NCBI GenBank assembly: GCA_031553535.1
Contig: JAVBLM010000010.1
Coordinates: 51,078-115,077 of the forward strand
Length of the DNA stretch: 64,000 nucleotides
DNA from: JAIROC01 sp031553535
GTDB lineage: Bacteria; Bacteroidota; Bacteroidia; Bacteroidales; WCHB1-69
Direction of reading: 5' to 3'
Within the stretch, counting starts at the first letter, position 1, and the number at the start of each line of letters is the position of its first letter. Below are positions 34,959 to 44,697 of this stretch, piece after piece. The notes below the pieces were generated by a model. The model searched no databases, had not been told where the DNA came from, and saw nothing but the letters and a program-made list of their open reading frames with translations. The position numbers were made by a program, and so were the translations under genes.

Positions 34959-34979
34959 ATTATTTTTTTATTACATTTG
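34947..34979 (+). promoter_or_regulatory. Promoter of TPR regulator 2, with -33 box inside the foldback element end
   Basis: TTTG (34947-34950) and TACATTTG (34972-34979) are 21 bases apart, fitting the Bacteroidota consensus. The -33 box belongs to the terminal inverted repeat of the foldback element. The start codon follows 29 bases after the -7 box. Confidence 0.65.
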
Positions 34980-35008
34980 TAACCTATTTCTATACAACAG
35001 CAACAAGA

Positions 35009-36655
35009 ATGAAAACAAAGATATTTAATATATTACTTTTTTTCTTTTTATGTATATTATTCCCTTTTACTACTCATGGAAACACAAATACCCGGGAATA
35101 TTGTGAAGAGCTTTTGGATTCCGCACGAAAAGAATTCTTTGCAAGAAATTATATCAAATCTACAGAAATCTTAACAATCATACAACCCATCATAAAAGAA
35201 AACAAGTTTGTTGATTTGGAAATGCGAAGCCTGAACCTTATAGGAGTAATTCATGGCGATTTGTTAGTACATGATAAGGCAATGGAACTTTTTTTAGAAG
35301 TATATAAACTGGCAATCAAATCGCATGACTTACAAGCAGAGACTATGGTTTTGAATAATATGGCGACCCTATATGAAGGAAATAATGAATACGACAAAGC
35401 CTTGGAGTATTTAAAAAAAGCCTACGATGTTTCGTTAAAGCTGGGTGATAGTATTAAAATAGGTGAGATTGCAGTTAATATAGCCCGCCTCGCTATTGTA
35501 CTTAAAGATACCGCCTTAGCAGAACAATATCTCAATATTGCAAAAAACACACAAACCAAGTATAAAAGACTCCTTGATTTTATTCAAATTGTCACAGCTG
35601 ACCTTTTCTTTTTAAAACAAGAATATACTATGGCAGAAACCATCGCTACAGGTATTATTCAAGAAGATATGGAACAATTACTTAAAAATACACTTTTCTT
35701 TCTTCTTTCCAAAATATATCAGCGTAAAGGAGAAATGGGAAAAGCCATCCAATATCTTCAGAAAATATTAGAGGAAAGGCCTACTATAAAAGAAAAGATC
35801 AAAGCGTATGAAGAATTGTCCGAACTTTATCAGGAAAACAACTCGTTTGTACTGGCATTGCTATATAAAGATTCTGTTTTACAGGCAAAAGATTCTTTAT
35901 ATAGAAACAACAACACACAATACCTGGAAGTAAGCCGTATTCAAATGGAATTACTGAATTCGGAAAAGCTATTAACAGAAATTAAAGCAAAACAAAAAGC
36001 AGAACGGATTCTCTTTATTGTTATCACCCTATTAATAATAATCTTAATATGGGTCTCTTATTTGATGATTTTAAAAAATAAACAGCGCAGGATTATCGAA
36101 TTGGAAAAAGAAAAGAATCAGAAACTGATCCTGGAGCAACAACTCAAAGAACAGGAAACATTCGCCTTGCTGGAACAACAACGTTTATCCGGTGAAATTG
36201 AAAACAAGAATAAGCAACTGACAGCAAGAATATTATTCCAGACAAACCGGAGTAATTTGATCAAGGAACTGATTGCTGCATTTTCCGATACACCGGCTCA
36301 AAAAGACAACCCAATCCTGGGATCTATCATTCAAAAGTTAAAGTTACAATTAAAAGACTCTGCAGACGCCAATAATTTTTTTGATCAATTGGAACAAATT
36401 AATCCTTCTTTCTTCTCCTTATTAAATGAAAAGCATCCCGGTTTATCAATTGACGACATACAAATCCTTTCATATACCTATTTGTATAATACAAAGACAA
36501 AAAAAATAGCTTCCTTACTGGATATATCTGTCAATACCTGTCAAAAGCGCAAAGAACGTGTTGCCGTTAAGCTGGGAATTAAGACAGACGAACTACACAA
36601 TTATCTGCATAACTTGATGAGTACCGCTATCTTTGATAAAAGCGGCAAGATGTAA
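35009..36655 (+). CDS. Membrane-spanning TPR protein with C-terminal helix-turn-helix (regulator 2)
   Basis: This 548-residue paralogue of the protein at 24846 has the same plan: signal-type N-terminus, NTNTREYCEELLDSARKEFF start of the mature part, about seven TPR repeats, a membrane helix at about 333-352, a coiled coil and a C-terminal helix-turn-helix (DIQILSYTYLYNTKTKKIASLLDIS...KRKERVAVKLG). It lacks the 28-residue coiled-coil duplication of regulator 1. Its C-terminus is longer (HNLMSTAIFDKSGKM). The TPR part is more alike between copies than the DNA-binding part, where the recognition helices differ (SISISSCKKKKQR versus LDISVNTCQKRKER), so the two may recognise overlapping but not identical sites. 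The giant gene follows after about 230 bases. Confidence 0.88.
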   Translation: MKTKIFNILLFFFLCILFPFTTHGNTNTREYCEELLDSARKEFFARNYIKSTEILTIIQPIIKENKFVDLEMRSLNLIGVIHGDLLVHDKAMELFLEVYKLAIKSHDLQAETMVLNNMATLYEGNNEYDKALEYLKKAYDVSLKLGDSIKIGEIAVNIARLAIVLKDTALAEQYLNIAKNTQTKYKRLLDFIQIVTADLFFLKQEYTMAETIATGIIQEDMEQLLKNTLFFLLSKIYQRKGEMGKAIQYLQKILEERPTIKEKIKAYEELSELYQENNSFVLALLYKDSVLQAKDSLYRNNNTQYLEVSRIQMELLNSEKLLTEIKAKQKAERILFIVITLLIIILIWVSYLMILKNKQRRIIELEKEKNQKLILEQQLKEQETFALLEQQRLSGEIENKNKQLTARILFQTNRSNLIKELIAAFSDTPAQKDNPILGSIIQKLKLQLKDSADANNFFDQLEQINPSFFSLLNEKHPGLSIDDIQILSYTYLYNTKTKKIASLLDISVNTCQKRKERVAVKLGIKTDELHNYLHNLMSTAIFDKSGKM

Positions 36656-36699
36656 ATCCATTTTTACCTTACCGGAATTTACCGGAACCTTGTACGGAG

Positions 36700-36743
36700 T
36701 TTGTCAGTGTACATTACTGCGTTTGTCAGTGTGTTTTCCCTTC
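36700..36743. promoter_or_regulatory. Paired TTTGTCA boxes upstream of giant gene 2
   Basis: TTTGTCAGTGT occurs at 36700-36710 and 36722-36732, a 22-base period. The first copy continues to CTGC after N10, as in the first module. Sequence between the boxes is not conserved with module 1, which makes the shared spacing more telling. It ends about 20 bases before the -7 box. Confidence 0.58.
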
Positions 36744-36762
36744 GTTTTTAGATTATTTCTTC

Positions 36763-36770
36763 TACTTTTG
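36763..36770 (+). promoter_or_regulatory. Promoter -7 box of giant gene 2
   Basis: TACTTTTG matches TAnnTTTG and predicts a leader of about 110 bases. As in module 1, no good -33 box is seen. Confidence 0.45.
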
Positions 36771-36888
36771 CTTCGTTGTTGTTTTCAATAAAAGGAAACA
36801 AATGAAGTAAGATTAAGAAAAAGTAACTATACAAAAATCTGCAAGGAACATTAAAACAAATTAACCATTGACTAAAATAAAGTGTCCT

Positions 36889-39800
36889 ATGAAAAAGTTT
36901 TTTATTATCGTATTGGGAATGTTATTAACAATACCCTTTTCCTTTTCACAAACAGTAAGAACTGAAAACTTTGATGATGTGGGTTCCATAACTTTAACAG
37001 GAACCCCTACTACCTCATGGCGGACAGACACGCTCCGTGTAAGTCCGCCTTTTTCATATAGGGGAATTGTCCCCAAGCTGATGGGCGATTTTATTGTATT
37101 ACAGACAGCCCCTTATAATTGTACAGGGATGTATTATGCGGAACTACGGTTTAACCATATCTGCAAAATAGCTCCTACAGATCATCTCCGTATAGAATAT
37201 AGAATACCCAACCAAGGGTGGACAACCCTTCCTTCCTGGACATACGAGGGAAATTCTTCAAATTTTGCAACTAATAATAGTTTTTCTTCTGCTAATTATC
37301 CGGAATGGCAATCAAATGATAATTTGGCCGTTCCGGATTCATCCTGGTGGAAAGAAGAGGTTTTTGATGTTTCAAACCTTGTTAGCAATGAGCCTTCGGT
37401 TGAATTCCGTTTTATTTTGCAACGGGGAACAACACAAGGAACACAGGTAGCTTATGGCTGGCTGATAGATAATTTCCAATTAACCATCAATTCTTATACG
37501 TTAAAAGACCCTGTTGTGGAGTTTATACCTCCTTTAGCTCGAGATACGGTTTACAGTGTAGGTCCCTGGAATATTAATGCTAAAGTAAAAACGACAACCC
37601 CTGCCCGGATTAAACAACCCGAGCTTATATATACTGCTACTAACAGCCAGCAAACATTCACCGATACGTTATTAATGACCAATCTTGCAGGTGATTCTAT
37701 TTGGAGAGCTACTATTCCCGAGTATGTAACAGGCACCACGGTTACTTATTCCATCACGGGAAGTGATACGACAGGAAACGAAGCAACGATATCATCCAAA
37801 TATTATATCAAGCAATTTTCTGGAGCAGGAGGCCTAACCTTTGATTATATTTATTATTCTCCTGCCGACACATTCAGGGTAGATAATGATAATAGCGGTG
37901 TTTTATTTATTGCTACGAGTCAAACAAGTTTTTCCCGGCATTTGTATCTGAACTCCGAACTGGAAGGGGCAATCGATCCGAATTCACCTACTGTTATTAC
38001 GGATATAGCATGGTATTCTTCCAGCAGTACTACTTTTTCAAATACAAAGACCGATATACGTGTTTATTTACAAGCAACCACAGCAACAGCAAATCCGTCT
38101 GCTTCGCCTGCCGCTTGGCTTGACCCGGAAACAACCAGCGCAGAATTGGTATACCGGGGTTCCATGGAAGGAACATTGGGTTGGAATACATTAGCCTTTC
38201 AAACTCCTTTTATTTTACCTGCCGGACAGAATATTATCGTTTATTTCATTGATAGTTCAAACGTGGGAGCACCGCTGTTCAAGACATTTAAAGCAAAGGA
38301 GAATGTCAATGGTGTTTTCCAAAATTTTTGGGGCGATGCAATAGCAGGAAGCGTAGCGATAGTACGCTTTGGAATAGGGGCAATAAGCGGTTATGTAGAT
38401 AATTCCGTGGCTTTATATTCTATTGACAACCCTACCCAGCAAACAATTAGAGGTGGGCAGTCCAATCCTGTTACGGTTACCATCCATAATAAGGGAGCTG
38501 CGAATCTGGATTCTGCAAAGATTTATTGGCAGGTAAACGGAGGCGAGATTGATTCCACGCTATGGAAAGGTGATTTGCTCTGGGACTATAAAGAACAAGT
38601 GAATGCAGGTTATGCTGATTTTACCGCAGATGCTTATGATACGTTAAAGGTCTGGGTTGGTTATCCTAATGGAAAAACAGATTCTATTGTATACGATGAT
38701 ACGATAACCAAAATTCTGTTTGGGTGTACACAAACATTATCGGACACCATATTTATCAGTAAGACAAATGTAAATAGTGATTATTCCTCCATAGGAGAAG
38801 TATTGTTCATAATCAGGGAATGCGGGGTAAGTGATGACCTTGTTTTAGTTTTGGATACAGGCGTACATCAAGAGAACATCGATCTTAAAGATATAAGCAA
38901 CTCTATGGGAGGATATTCGTTAACCATTACTTCCGTTAACGGTAATGCACAGGATGTGATTCTCCGCCCTGCTTCCAGAGCGGCTATTGTGTTAAACAAT
39001 TCCAATAATATAAGCATAAAAGGGATAACGGTTGATGTATCCGCCTTTACCGTTCCCGCCATTCAATTTACAGGAGCGTGTACTAATGTATTGGTCCGGG
39101 ATTGCAGGTTATTGGGAGATTCTACTACAAGGGATATAGGTACTACCAGTGGTACCGAGAATGCTCCTATCTCAAAACGATCAGGGACCGGTGTCGTGGA
39201 CAGTATATTCTTTATTAAGAACGTAATAAATGGAGGTTATTACGGATGTTTTTTTGACGGGGGAATGGGCAGTACGGCTTATGGAAACCATATACTATTC
39301 GACAGCAATACGATAAGTAATACATATTCCGGTGCAACATATCTTTATTATGTAGATAATCTACGTTATTCTCACAATACAATAACGAGCCGCGCGGCAA
39401 ACACAACACCAACATGGCATGGACTCAGGCTCGAACATGTAAATGGTTCGGTTACCGGCAATCGTATTATGCAATGCAGTGAGAATATTACTATTCCCTA
39501 TGGTATTGAGATGAATTATTATAATTATTTAACAACAGATACGGGTTTGATTGCCAATAATGAGATTATTATAAGTACAACAACCCAATATGAGGTCGGA
39601 AGAGGGCTGCATATCCAAAACACGAAAGCCAATATTATTCATAATTCTATTCATGTAGGCGGCAGCTCTGCCGGCAGGGGGATAATATTACCTTATAATG
39701 ACAGTACTATACTGACTATTAAAAATAATAATATAGTAACATTAGGAGCAGGTTCTTATCCTGTTTATTTAGCGGGAACAACGTATTCATATTTATTGGA

Positions 39801-42800
39801 TATCAATTATAATAATATATATGCTCCCCTGTATGTAGGCTATGCAGGCTCGGATCAGACAACGTTGGCGCAATGGCAATCGAAAATACCATCCGACCGG
39901 AATTCGGTAAGGATAGCCCAGCAGTCTTCCAATTTGCCACAAGACTTACAGGTGTCAAATTATGCAGACCTGTTATGCAACCATATTTCCCCTGTAAACA
40001 CAGACATAAATAACAAAGCAAGATTGGGAATTACTACTATGGGATGCTACGAAAGCATTCCGGATGTAGCTGCCAATGGTATGCTTATCAAATCTATAGG
40101 ATTGCGAGGCGGGGTTATCGGCGGCCAGACCGACAATGTAAAACTGGTTGTATTCAATGCGGGAACAACCCTTATCGATGCCTTCAATATAGAATGGTCG
40201 GTAAATGGGACTTCACAGGTAGCTGGGGGCACCAACTTCCCAACATCTTTGGCAAGCGGACAGTTTGATACGCTTTCCTTGGGAACAATAACATACAACG
40301 CCGGGAACCTGAACGTAAAAATATGGATCAATAGTTTGAATAACGGCTCCGCTACAGACCCGATAAAAACAGATGATACACTCCGGTTTTCTGATTTTAT
40401 ATGCAACAACACCCTTTCCGGAAGAATACCCATATCGGACACAAGCGCTTTTTCAAGCATAAGGGAAGTATTGCGAGAGGGAGCTTCATGTGGTATATCA
40501 GGGGATATTACCCTTGTTTTAGACCCCGGAGTATATCAAGAAAGCATCAACCTTACAGATATCAGTAGTTTTATGGGGAACTATTCATTAACGATTACCT
40601 CCAAAACCGGGAAGGCGGAAGATGTAATCATTCGTACGGCTTCCGGTCCGGGTGTTATTTTAGATAATTCCAATAATGTTATCCTCAAAGATATCAGCAT
40701 AGATGCAACCGTGTCGGGCAGCCACGCCATCTATTTCAGGGCAAGTAGCGGTTCCAATATAACCATACGCGATTGTAAACTGTATGCCAATCCTTCCGCG
40801 ACGGACGCAACTACAGCGTGTGGTATTTATAAGACATCAGCTTCGAGTATTGCAAGGAATATCTCTATTGTCAATAATGTAATAAGTGGAGGATACGCCA
40901 ATATATACTTTTATGCCGGATCTTCAAGAATCGATATGGGTTCCAACATTATTATAGACAGCAATATACTGGAAAATCATTATCATACAGGCATACATTT
41001 ATATTATGGGGATTTGTCTTTCATCGGATATAATACCCTGTTGCGAAACCCTGCAAATACAAACACAACCTGGTACGGCATAAATCTGGATGGCGTAAAC
41101 GGCTCGGTTGTAAGCAATATAATTCATCAATTGGGCAACCCCATTGCAAATTCGTATGGGATTTATACAACGTATTTTAATAGTTACGGCGGAACAACAC
41201 CGTATGGCATGATTGCCAATAATGAAATCATTACAAATACAACAGGTACTAATGGAGCTATGCATATAGGCGCAAACACCCAAACCAATATTTTACATAA
41301 TTCCGTTTTGGTAAAAGGCGCCACGGGAACTACCGTAGCATTATATGTAGCCGGTTCGGCGGGTACCTATATAACCGTTAAAAATAATAACTTCGTAACA
41401 GAGGCGACAGATTCATATCCTGTTTATTTGGCTGAAGAAAGATTTAACCCCTGGATGATATTTATCTACCTTTCCCAATTGTCATTTGATTGCAACAATA
41501 TGTACGCACCTACTTACATGGGAAGACTTTATGATTTGTTGAACAGGAGCGAAGTAAAGATAACGGATATACAAGCATGGCAGTCGTATATAACTTCCGA
41601 TTTGCAATCTTTCCGTATAAAACCCGAGTTCCGGGATACGACTGTCAATCTGGAAATGTGGCTTAATGAAAAGATGTTACGCCCGGTACTTGCCAATGTT
41701 ACTACGGATATTTACGGCAACAGCAGAGTCAACTCATCTAATAAAACGATGGTAGGAGCGTATCAGGCTTACATGCCCAATATTGATTTATCCCTGGTTA
41801 ACACCCTTATTCAAAGCGGGGTTATAAACAACAGCCAACAATTTCCTGTTTATGTTGAAGCATGGAATTTAGGATTAACTGCTGTTACCGGAGCCGAATT
41901 GGGATGGAGCATAGACGGGACAGAACAACAGCCTTATACATGGACAGCCTCCAATCCCCTGGCATCTTACGATAATGCAAAATTAATGGTGGGGACATTT
42001 ACGGCAAACGAGGGGGATACGTATGAAATAAAAATATGGATTAAAACCGTCAATGGAAGTCCCCAGGTAACTACTACGCATAATGATACCGTATCCTTTA
42101 CCATAACTACGGATTTGGTTCCCCTGGCATGGTTTGAAGAACCTTTTGTAGCGGATACGATCAATACGCTTTCGTTCAATGTTTATACCCAAATCATAGA
42201 AGCAACCGGTGCGACCATCAATACTCCCGAAATGGCTATCCAAACAAGAGTGAGTAACGGAGATATTTTATATGATATTGTTGCGATGAATAATATCAAT
42301 GGTTTTTGGATAGCTTCCATCCCAAAGCAGTATTACTACAGCAACGTTACTTATTCCTTAACGGTAAGCGATACCCTCGGTAATAGAATTACAATTACGG
42401 ATTCTACCTATATTGACAGAATAGGTGACGAACCCTATTTCGGAAATAATTTAAGTTTGTATTCCATCAAGAAACTTGCATTTGACGGTTCATTATGTTC
42501 GGAGGATTACGGAACAATAGAATTAATAGTAGCCAATACCGGATCGAATGACTATGATTTTGCTGTAAACCCCATTACATTAGGGTTAAAAGTAACTACT
42601 CCACGCCCCTATTACAAAGACAGTGTTTTAAGGACGGGAACGTTATTATCGGGAAGCAGAATGACTATCAAGTTAACGGATAAACTTCCTACTGCCAATG
42701 CAGGGACATATGATATAAAAGCATGGGTAAATAGCCCGGTGGATAAAGTGATTTACGATGACACCTTACTTTATTATTATACGTCTAATAAGTTCGGTTT

Positions 42801-44577
42801 GCCGGTGGATGAGAATTTCAGCTCTGCTACACTTCCGGCTGTATTTCACACAAAAGATAATATGGGTAGCGAGTGGGAAATAATAGCACAAGGCACAGGA
42901 GCAGATACCGTAGTAAAACCGCAACATGGAACAGGCATGCTGGCATTCAATGGAAGCCAGGGGGATATGTCTACTTTATCTAGCTATCAATTGGATTTGA
43001 GTCAAGCTATTCAACCTACCCTGTCATTCTGGTATTTCCATGATACGATTCCTTGTGAGGATTATACCGATGTTCGTCTCACAGTAGACGGAGGGGCAAC
43101 TTATACCACTTTATTCGAGCTTACCAAATACGATGCTGTTTATGGTTGGAAAGAGTATAATATGGACTTGCCGATGTTTGCTATCAACCAATGTGCTGTT
43201 TTGATTTTCGAAGCTATGGAAATGTCTGCCGGTGGAAATGTTACTCAATATATAGATAGAATTTTGATTACGGCAAAGCAGGAAGTAGTAGTAACAGATG
43301 TTTTCACCTCTGATCTTTCCCTATGTGATATGAAAAACAAAGAATGGAAAGTAGTGTTGAACAATAAAACGGCTCCGGACTTGAATTACAGCGCCATACC
43401 TATCGAAATTACCCTGGAACTTGCAGGAACATCACATCGTTTCACTAAAATAATATCAACAGGCCTACTGAAAGGATTTACTTCCGATACGGTAACGATA
43501 GCATCCGGTTTTGATTTTGCCCCGGGACAATATATTGCCAGAGCATATATTTCATCTATCTTCGGGAATATATTTATGGACACGATCCTTATCAAACCCG
43601 ATTACACTATCCGTATTCATAACATCAGCAGTAGCGGAAGCCCTTCAAAAGCGGATATCGACCTGAGGCAAGATGTAACTATAAAGAATACGGGAAATAT
43701 GCCTCTACCGCAACTCGACCTGATCTTGTCTGTGGATGCACCGGATATCTCCCCTGCCTATCATTTTACAACAGCAGCATCCTTATACAGTACAATAGTC
43801 CCGGGAGATTCGGTTACAATTACCTTCAACAACCCATATAAAACTCCGTGGAGTCCGGAATACCAGGTATATGCTCTTGCCTACTTACACTGCGATTCCG
43901 CAATGATCAGTAAAGAAGCTGCTATCACCGAATATGTGAATGTAGACAATCTTGCCCTTATCAGCATTGATAAACCCTCAGGACAATGGGATACAGCAGG
44001 AAAAAGCGTTAATATTGCAGTAACGCTGCAAAATAAAAGTGATGCCACTCCTTTTACGAATGTGAAAATACAGGCCCGTGTAGAAGACTCGAAAGGAAAT
44101 AACGTGGCCAGTCTGTCGGAAACCATTTTCGGGACAATCGATCCGTTACAGCCCAAATATCATACATTCTCCACTTCTTATGTCGTTCCTAATGATTCCG
44201 TGTATTACATAACCGTATTTATTGAAAAACAGGCAAAAGATGATTACCAGCAGGATGATACCATACAAACGAAACGGACTACGGATTACAATGTAGGGAT
44301 AAAATCTACAGATCCAATGTTAATCAGTATGAATCAGAATGTCCCGAATCCGGCGGATAACAATACTTCAATCACATACAGTATTCCTGCAAACGGGGAA
44401 GTAATCTTTAGCATATCTTCGGTAAACGGACAGGTATTATACAATAAATCCGTAAAAAGTGAGTTAGGTATTCAGACAATAGACATCAATGTATCTCATT
44501 TGGCTGCCGGGATCTATTTCTATTCCATGGAATTTAATGGACAGAAGATCACAAAGCGAATGAGCATTAAACGATAA
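36889..44577 (+). CDS. Giant T9SS type-A surface protein with beta-helix and CARDB-like domains (copy 2)
   Basis: The start is the ATG at 36889 (MKKFFIIVLGMLLTIPFSFSQ), matching copy 1; the frame is also open upstream to a TTG at 36868. The 2562-residue protein is a full-length paralogue of the protein at 26851 with the same domain order: signal peptide, MAM-like domain, CARDB-like domains, two right-handed beta-helices, a second MAM-like domain and a T9SS type-A domain. The last 84 residues differ from copy 1 at only ten positions, and the MAM-like region near residue 1975 (TLFELTKYDAVYGWKEY) is nearly identical. The beta-helix turns are the most different, as expected for a ligand-contacting surface. 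Copy 2 has small insertions such as the WMIFIYLSQ region near residue 1530. Expression is probably governed by the second TPR regulator. Confidence 0.9.
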   Translation: MKKFFIIVLGMLLTIPFSFSQTVRTENFDDVGSITLTGTPTTSWRTDTLRVSPPFSYRGIVPKLMGDFIVLQTAPYNCTGMYYAELRFNHICKIAPTDHLRIEYRIPNQGWTTLPSWTYEGNSSNFATNNSFSSANYPEWQSNDNLAVPDSSWWKEEVFDVSNLVSNEPSVEFRFILQRGTTQGTQVAYGWLIDNFQLTINSYTLKDPVVEFIPPLARDTVYSVGPWNINAKVKTTTPARIKQPELIYTATNSQQTFTDTLLMTNLAGDSIWRATIPEYVTGTTVTYSITGSDTTGNEATISSKYYIKQFSGAGGLTFDYIYYSPADTFRVDNDNSGVLFIATSQTSFSRHLYLNSELEGAIDPNSPTVITDIAWYSSSSTTFSNTKTDIRVYLQATTATANPSASPAAWLDPETTSAELVYRGSMEGTLGWNTLAFQTPFILPAGQNIIVYFIDSSNVGAPLFKTFKAKENVNGVFQNFWGDAIAGSVAIVRFGIGAISGYVDNSVALYSIDNPTQQTIRGGQSNPVTVTIHNKGAANLDSAKIYWQVNGGEIDSTLWKGDLLWDYKEQVNAGYADFTADAYDTLKVWVGYPNGKTDSIVYDDTITKILFGCTQTLSDTIFISKTNVNSDYSSIGEVLFIIRECGVSDDLVLVLDTGVHQENIDLKDISNSMGGYSLTITSVNGNAQDVILRPASRAAIVLNNSNNISIKGITVDVSAFTVPAIQFTGACTNVLVRDCRLLGDSTTRDIGTTSGTENAPISKRSGTGVVDSIFFIKNVINGGYYGCFFDGGMGSTAYGNHILFDSNTISNTYSGATYLYYVDNLRYSHNTITSRAANTTPTWHGLRLEHVNGSVTGNRIMQCSENITIPYGIEMNYYNYLTTDTGLIANNEIIISTTTQYEVGRGLHIQNTKANIIHNSIHVGGSSAGRGIILPYNDSTILTIKNNNIVTLGAGSYPVYLAGTTYSYLLDINYNNIYAPLYVGYAGSDQTTLAQWQSKIPSDRNSVRIAQQSSNLPQDLQVSNYADLLCNHISPVNTDINNKARLGITTMGCYESIPDVAANGMLIKSIGLRGGVIGGQTDNVKLVVFNAGTTLIDAFNIEWSVNGTSQVAGGTNFPTSLASGQFDTLSLGTITYNAGNLNVKIWINSLNNGSATDPIKTDDTLRFSDFICNNTLSGRIPISDTSAFSSIREVLREGASCGISGDITLVLDPGVYQESINLTDISSFMGNYSLTITSKTGKAEDVIIRTASGPGVILDNSNNVILKDISIDATVSGSHAIYFRASSGSNITIRDCKLYANPSATDATTACGIYKTSASSIARNISIVNNVISGGYANIYFYAGSSRIDMGSNIIIDSNILENHYHTGIHLYYGDLSFIGYNTLLRNPANTNTTWYGINLDGVNGSVVSNIIHQLGNPIANSYGIYTTYFNSYGGTTPYGMIANNEIITNTTGTNGAMHIGANTQTNILHNSVLVKGATGTTVALYVAGSAGTYITVKNNNFVTEATDSYPVYLAEERFNPWMIFIYLSQLSFDCNNMYAPTYMGRLYDLLNRSEVKITDIQAWQSYITSDLQSFRIKPEFRDTTVNLEMWLNEKMLRPVLANVTTDIYGNSRVNSSNKTMVGAYQAYMPNIDLSLVNTLIQSGVINNSQQFPVYVEAWNLGLTAVTGAELGWSIDGTEQQPYTWTASNPLASYDNAKLMVGTFTANEGDTYEIKIWIKTVNGSPQVTTTHNDTVSFTITTDLVPLAWFEEPFVADTINTLSFNVYTQIIEATGATINTPEMAIQTRVSNGDILYDIVAMNNINGFWIASIPKQYYYSNVTYSLTVSDTLGNRITITDSTYIDRIGDEPYFGNNLSLYSIKKLAFDGSLCSEDYGTIELIVANTGSNDYDFAVNPITLGLKVTTPRPYYKDSVLRTGTLLSGSRMTIKLTDKLPTANAGTYDIKAWVNSPVDKVIYDDTLLYYYTSNKFGLPVDENFSSATLPAVFHTKDNMGSEWEIIAQGTGADTVVKPQHGTGMLAFNGSQGDMSTLSSYQLDLSQAIQPTLSFWYFHDTIPCEDYTDVRLTVDGGATYTTLFELTKYDAVYGWKEYNMDLPMFAINQCAVLIFEAMEMSAGGNVTQYIDRILITAKQEVVVTDVFTSDLSLCDMKNKEWKVVLNNKTAPDLNYSAIPIEITLELAGTSHRFTKIISTGLLKGFTSDTVTIASGFDFAPGQYIARAYISSIFGNIFMDTILIKPDYTIRIHNISSSGSPSKADIDLRQDVTIKNTGNMPLPQLDLILSVDAPDISPAYHFTTAASLYSTIVPGDSVTITFNNPYKTPWSPEYQVYALAYLHCDSAMISKEAAITEYVNVDNLALISIDKPSGQWDTAGKSVNIAVTLQNKSDATPFTNVKIQARVEDSKGNNVASLSETIFGTIDPLQPKYHTFSTSYVVPNDSVYYITVFIEKQAKDDYQQDDTIQTKRTTDYNVGIKSTDPMLISMNQNVPNPADNNTSITYSIPANGEVIFSISSVNGQVLYNKSVKSELGIQTIDINVSHLAAGIYFYSMEFNGQKITKRMSIKR

Positions 44578-44601
44578 AATCTTTTTCATAATTCAAATTG
44601 T

Positions 44602-44626
44602 GGCTGCCTCCCCGGCAGCCTTTTTT
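44602..44626 (+). terminator. Intrinsic terminator after giant gene 2
   Basis: GGCTGCC (44602-44608), five-base loop, GGCAGCC (44614-44620) and six T residues; identical to the terminator at 34531. Confidence 0.92.
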
Positions 44627-44697
44627 ATTGTGCAACAAGCAGAAAGAAAGAAGCGAACTTGCCAAAAGCTAAGATAAAAGGAATAAAGATTAATTAT

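Noticed and set aside
36868..36888. Upstream TTG start of giant protein 2
   Set aside because: The paralogue starts at the equivalent of 36889 and the signal peptide begins there; the extra seven residues would spoil it.
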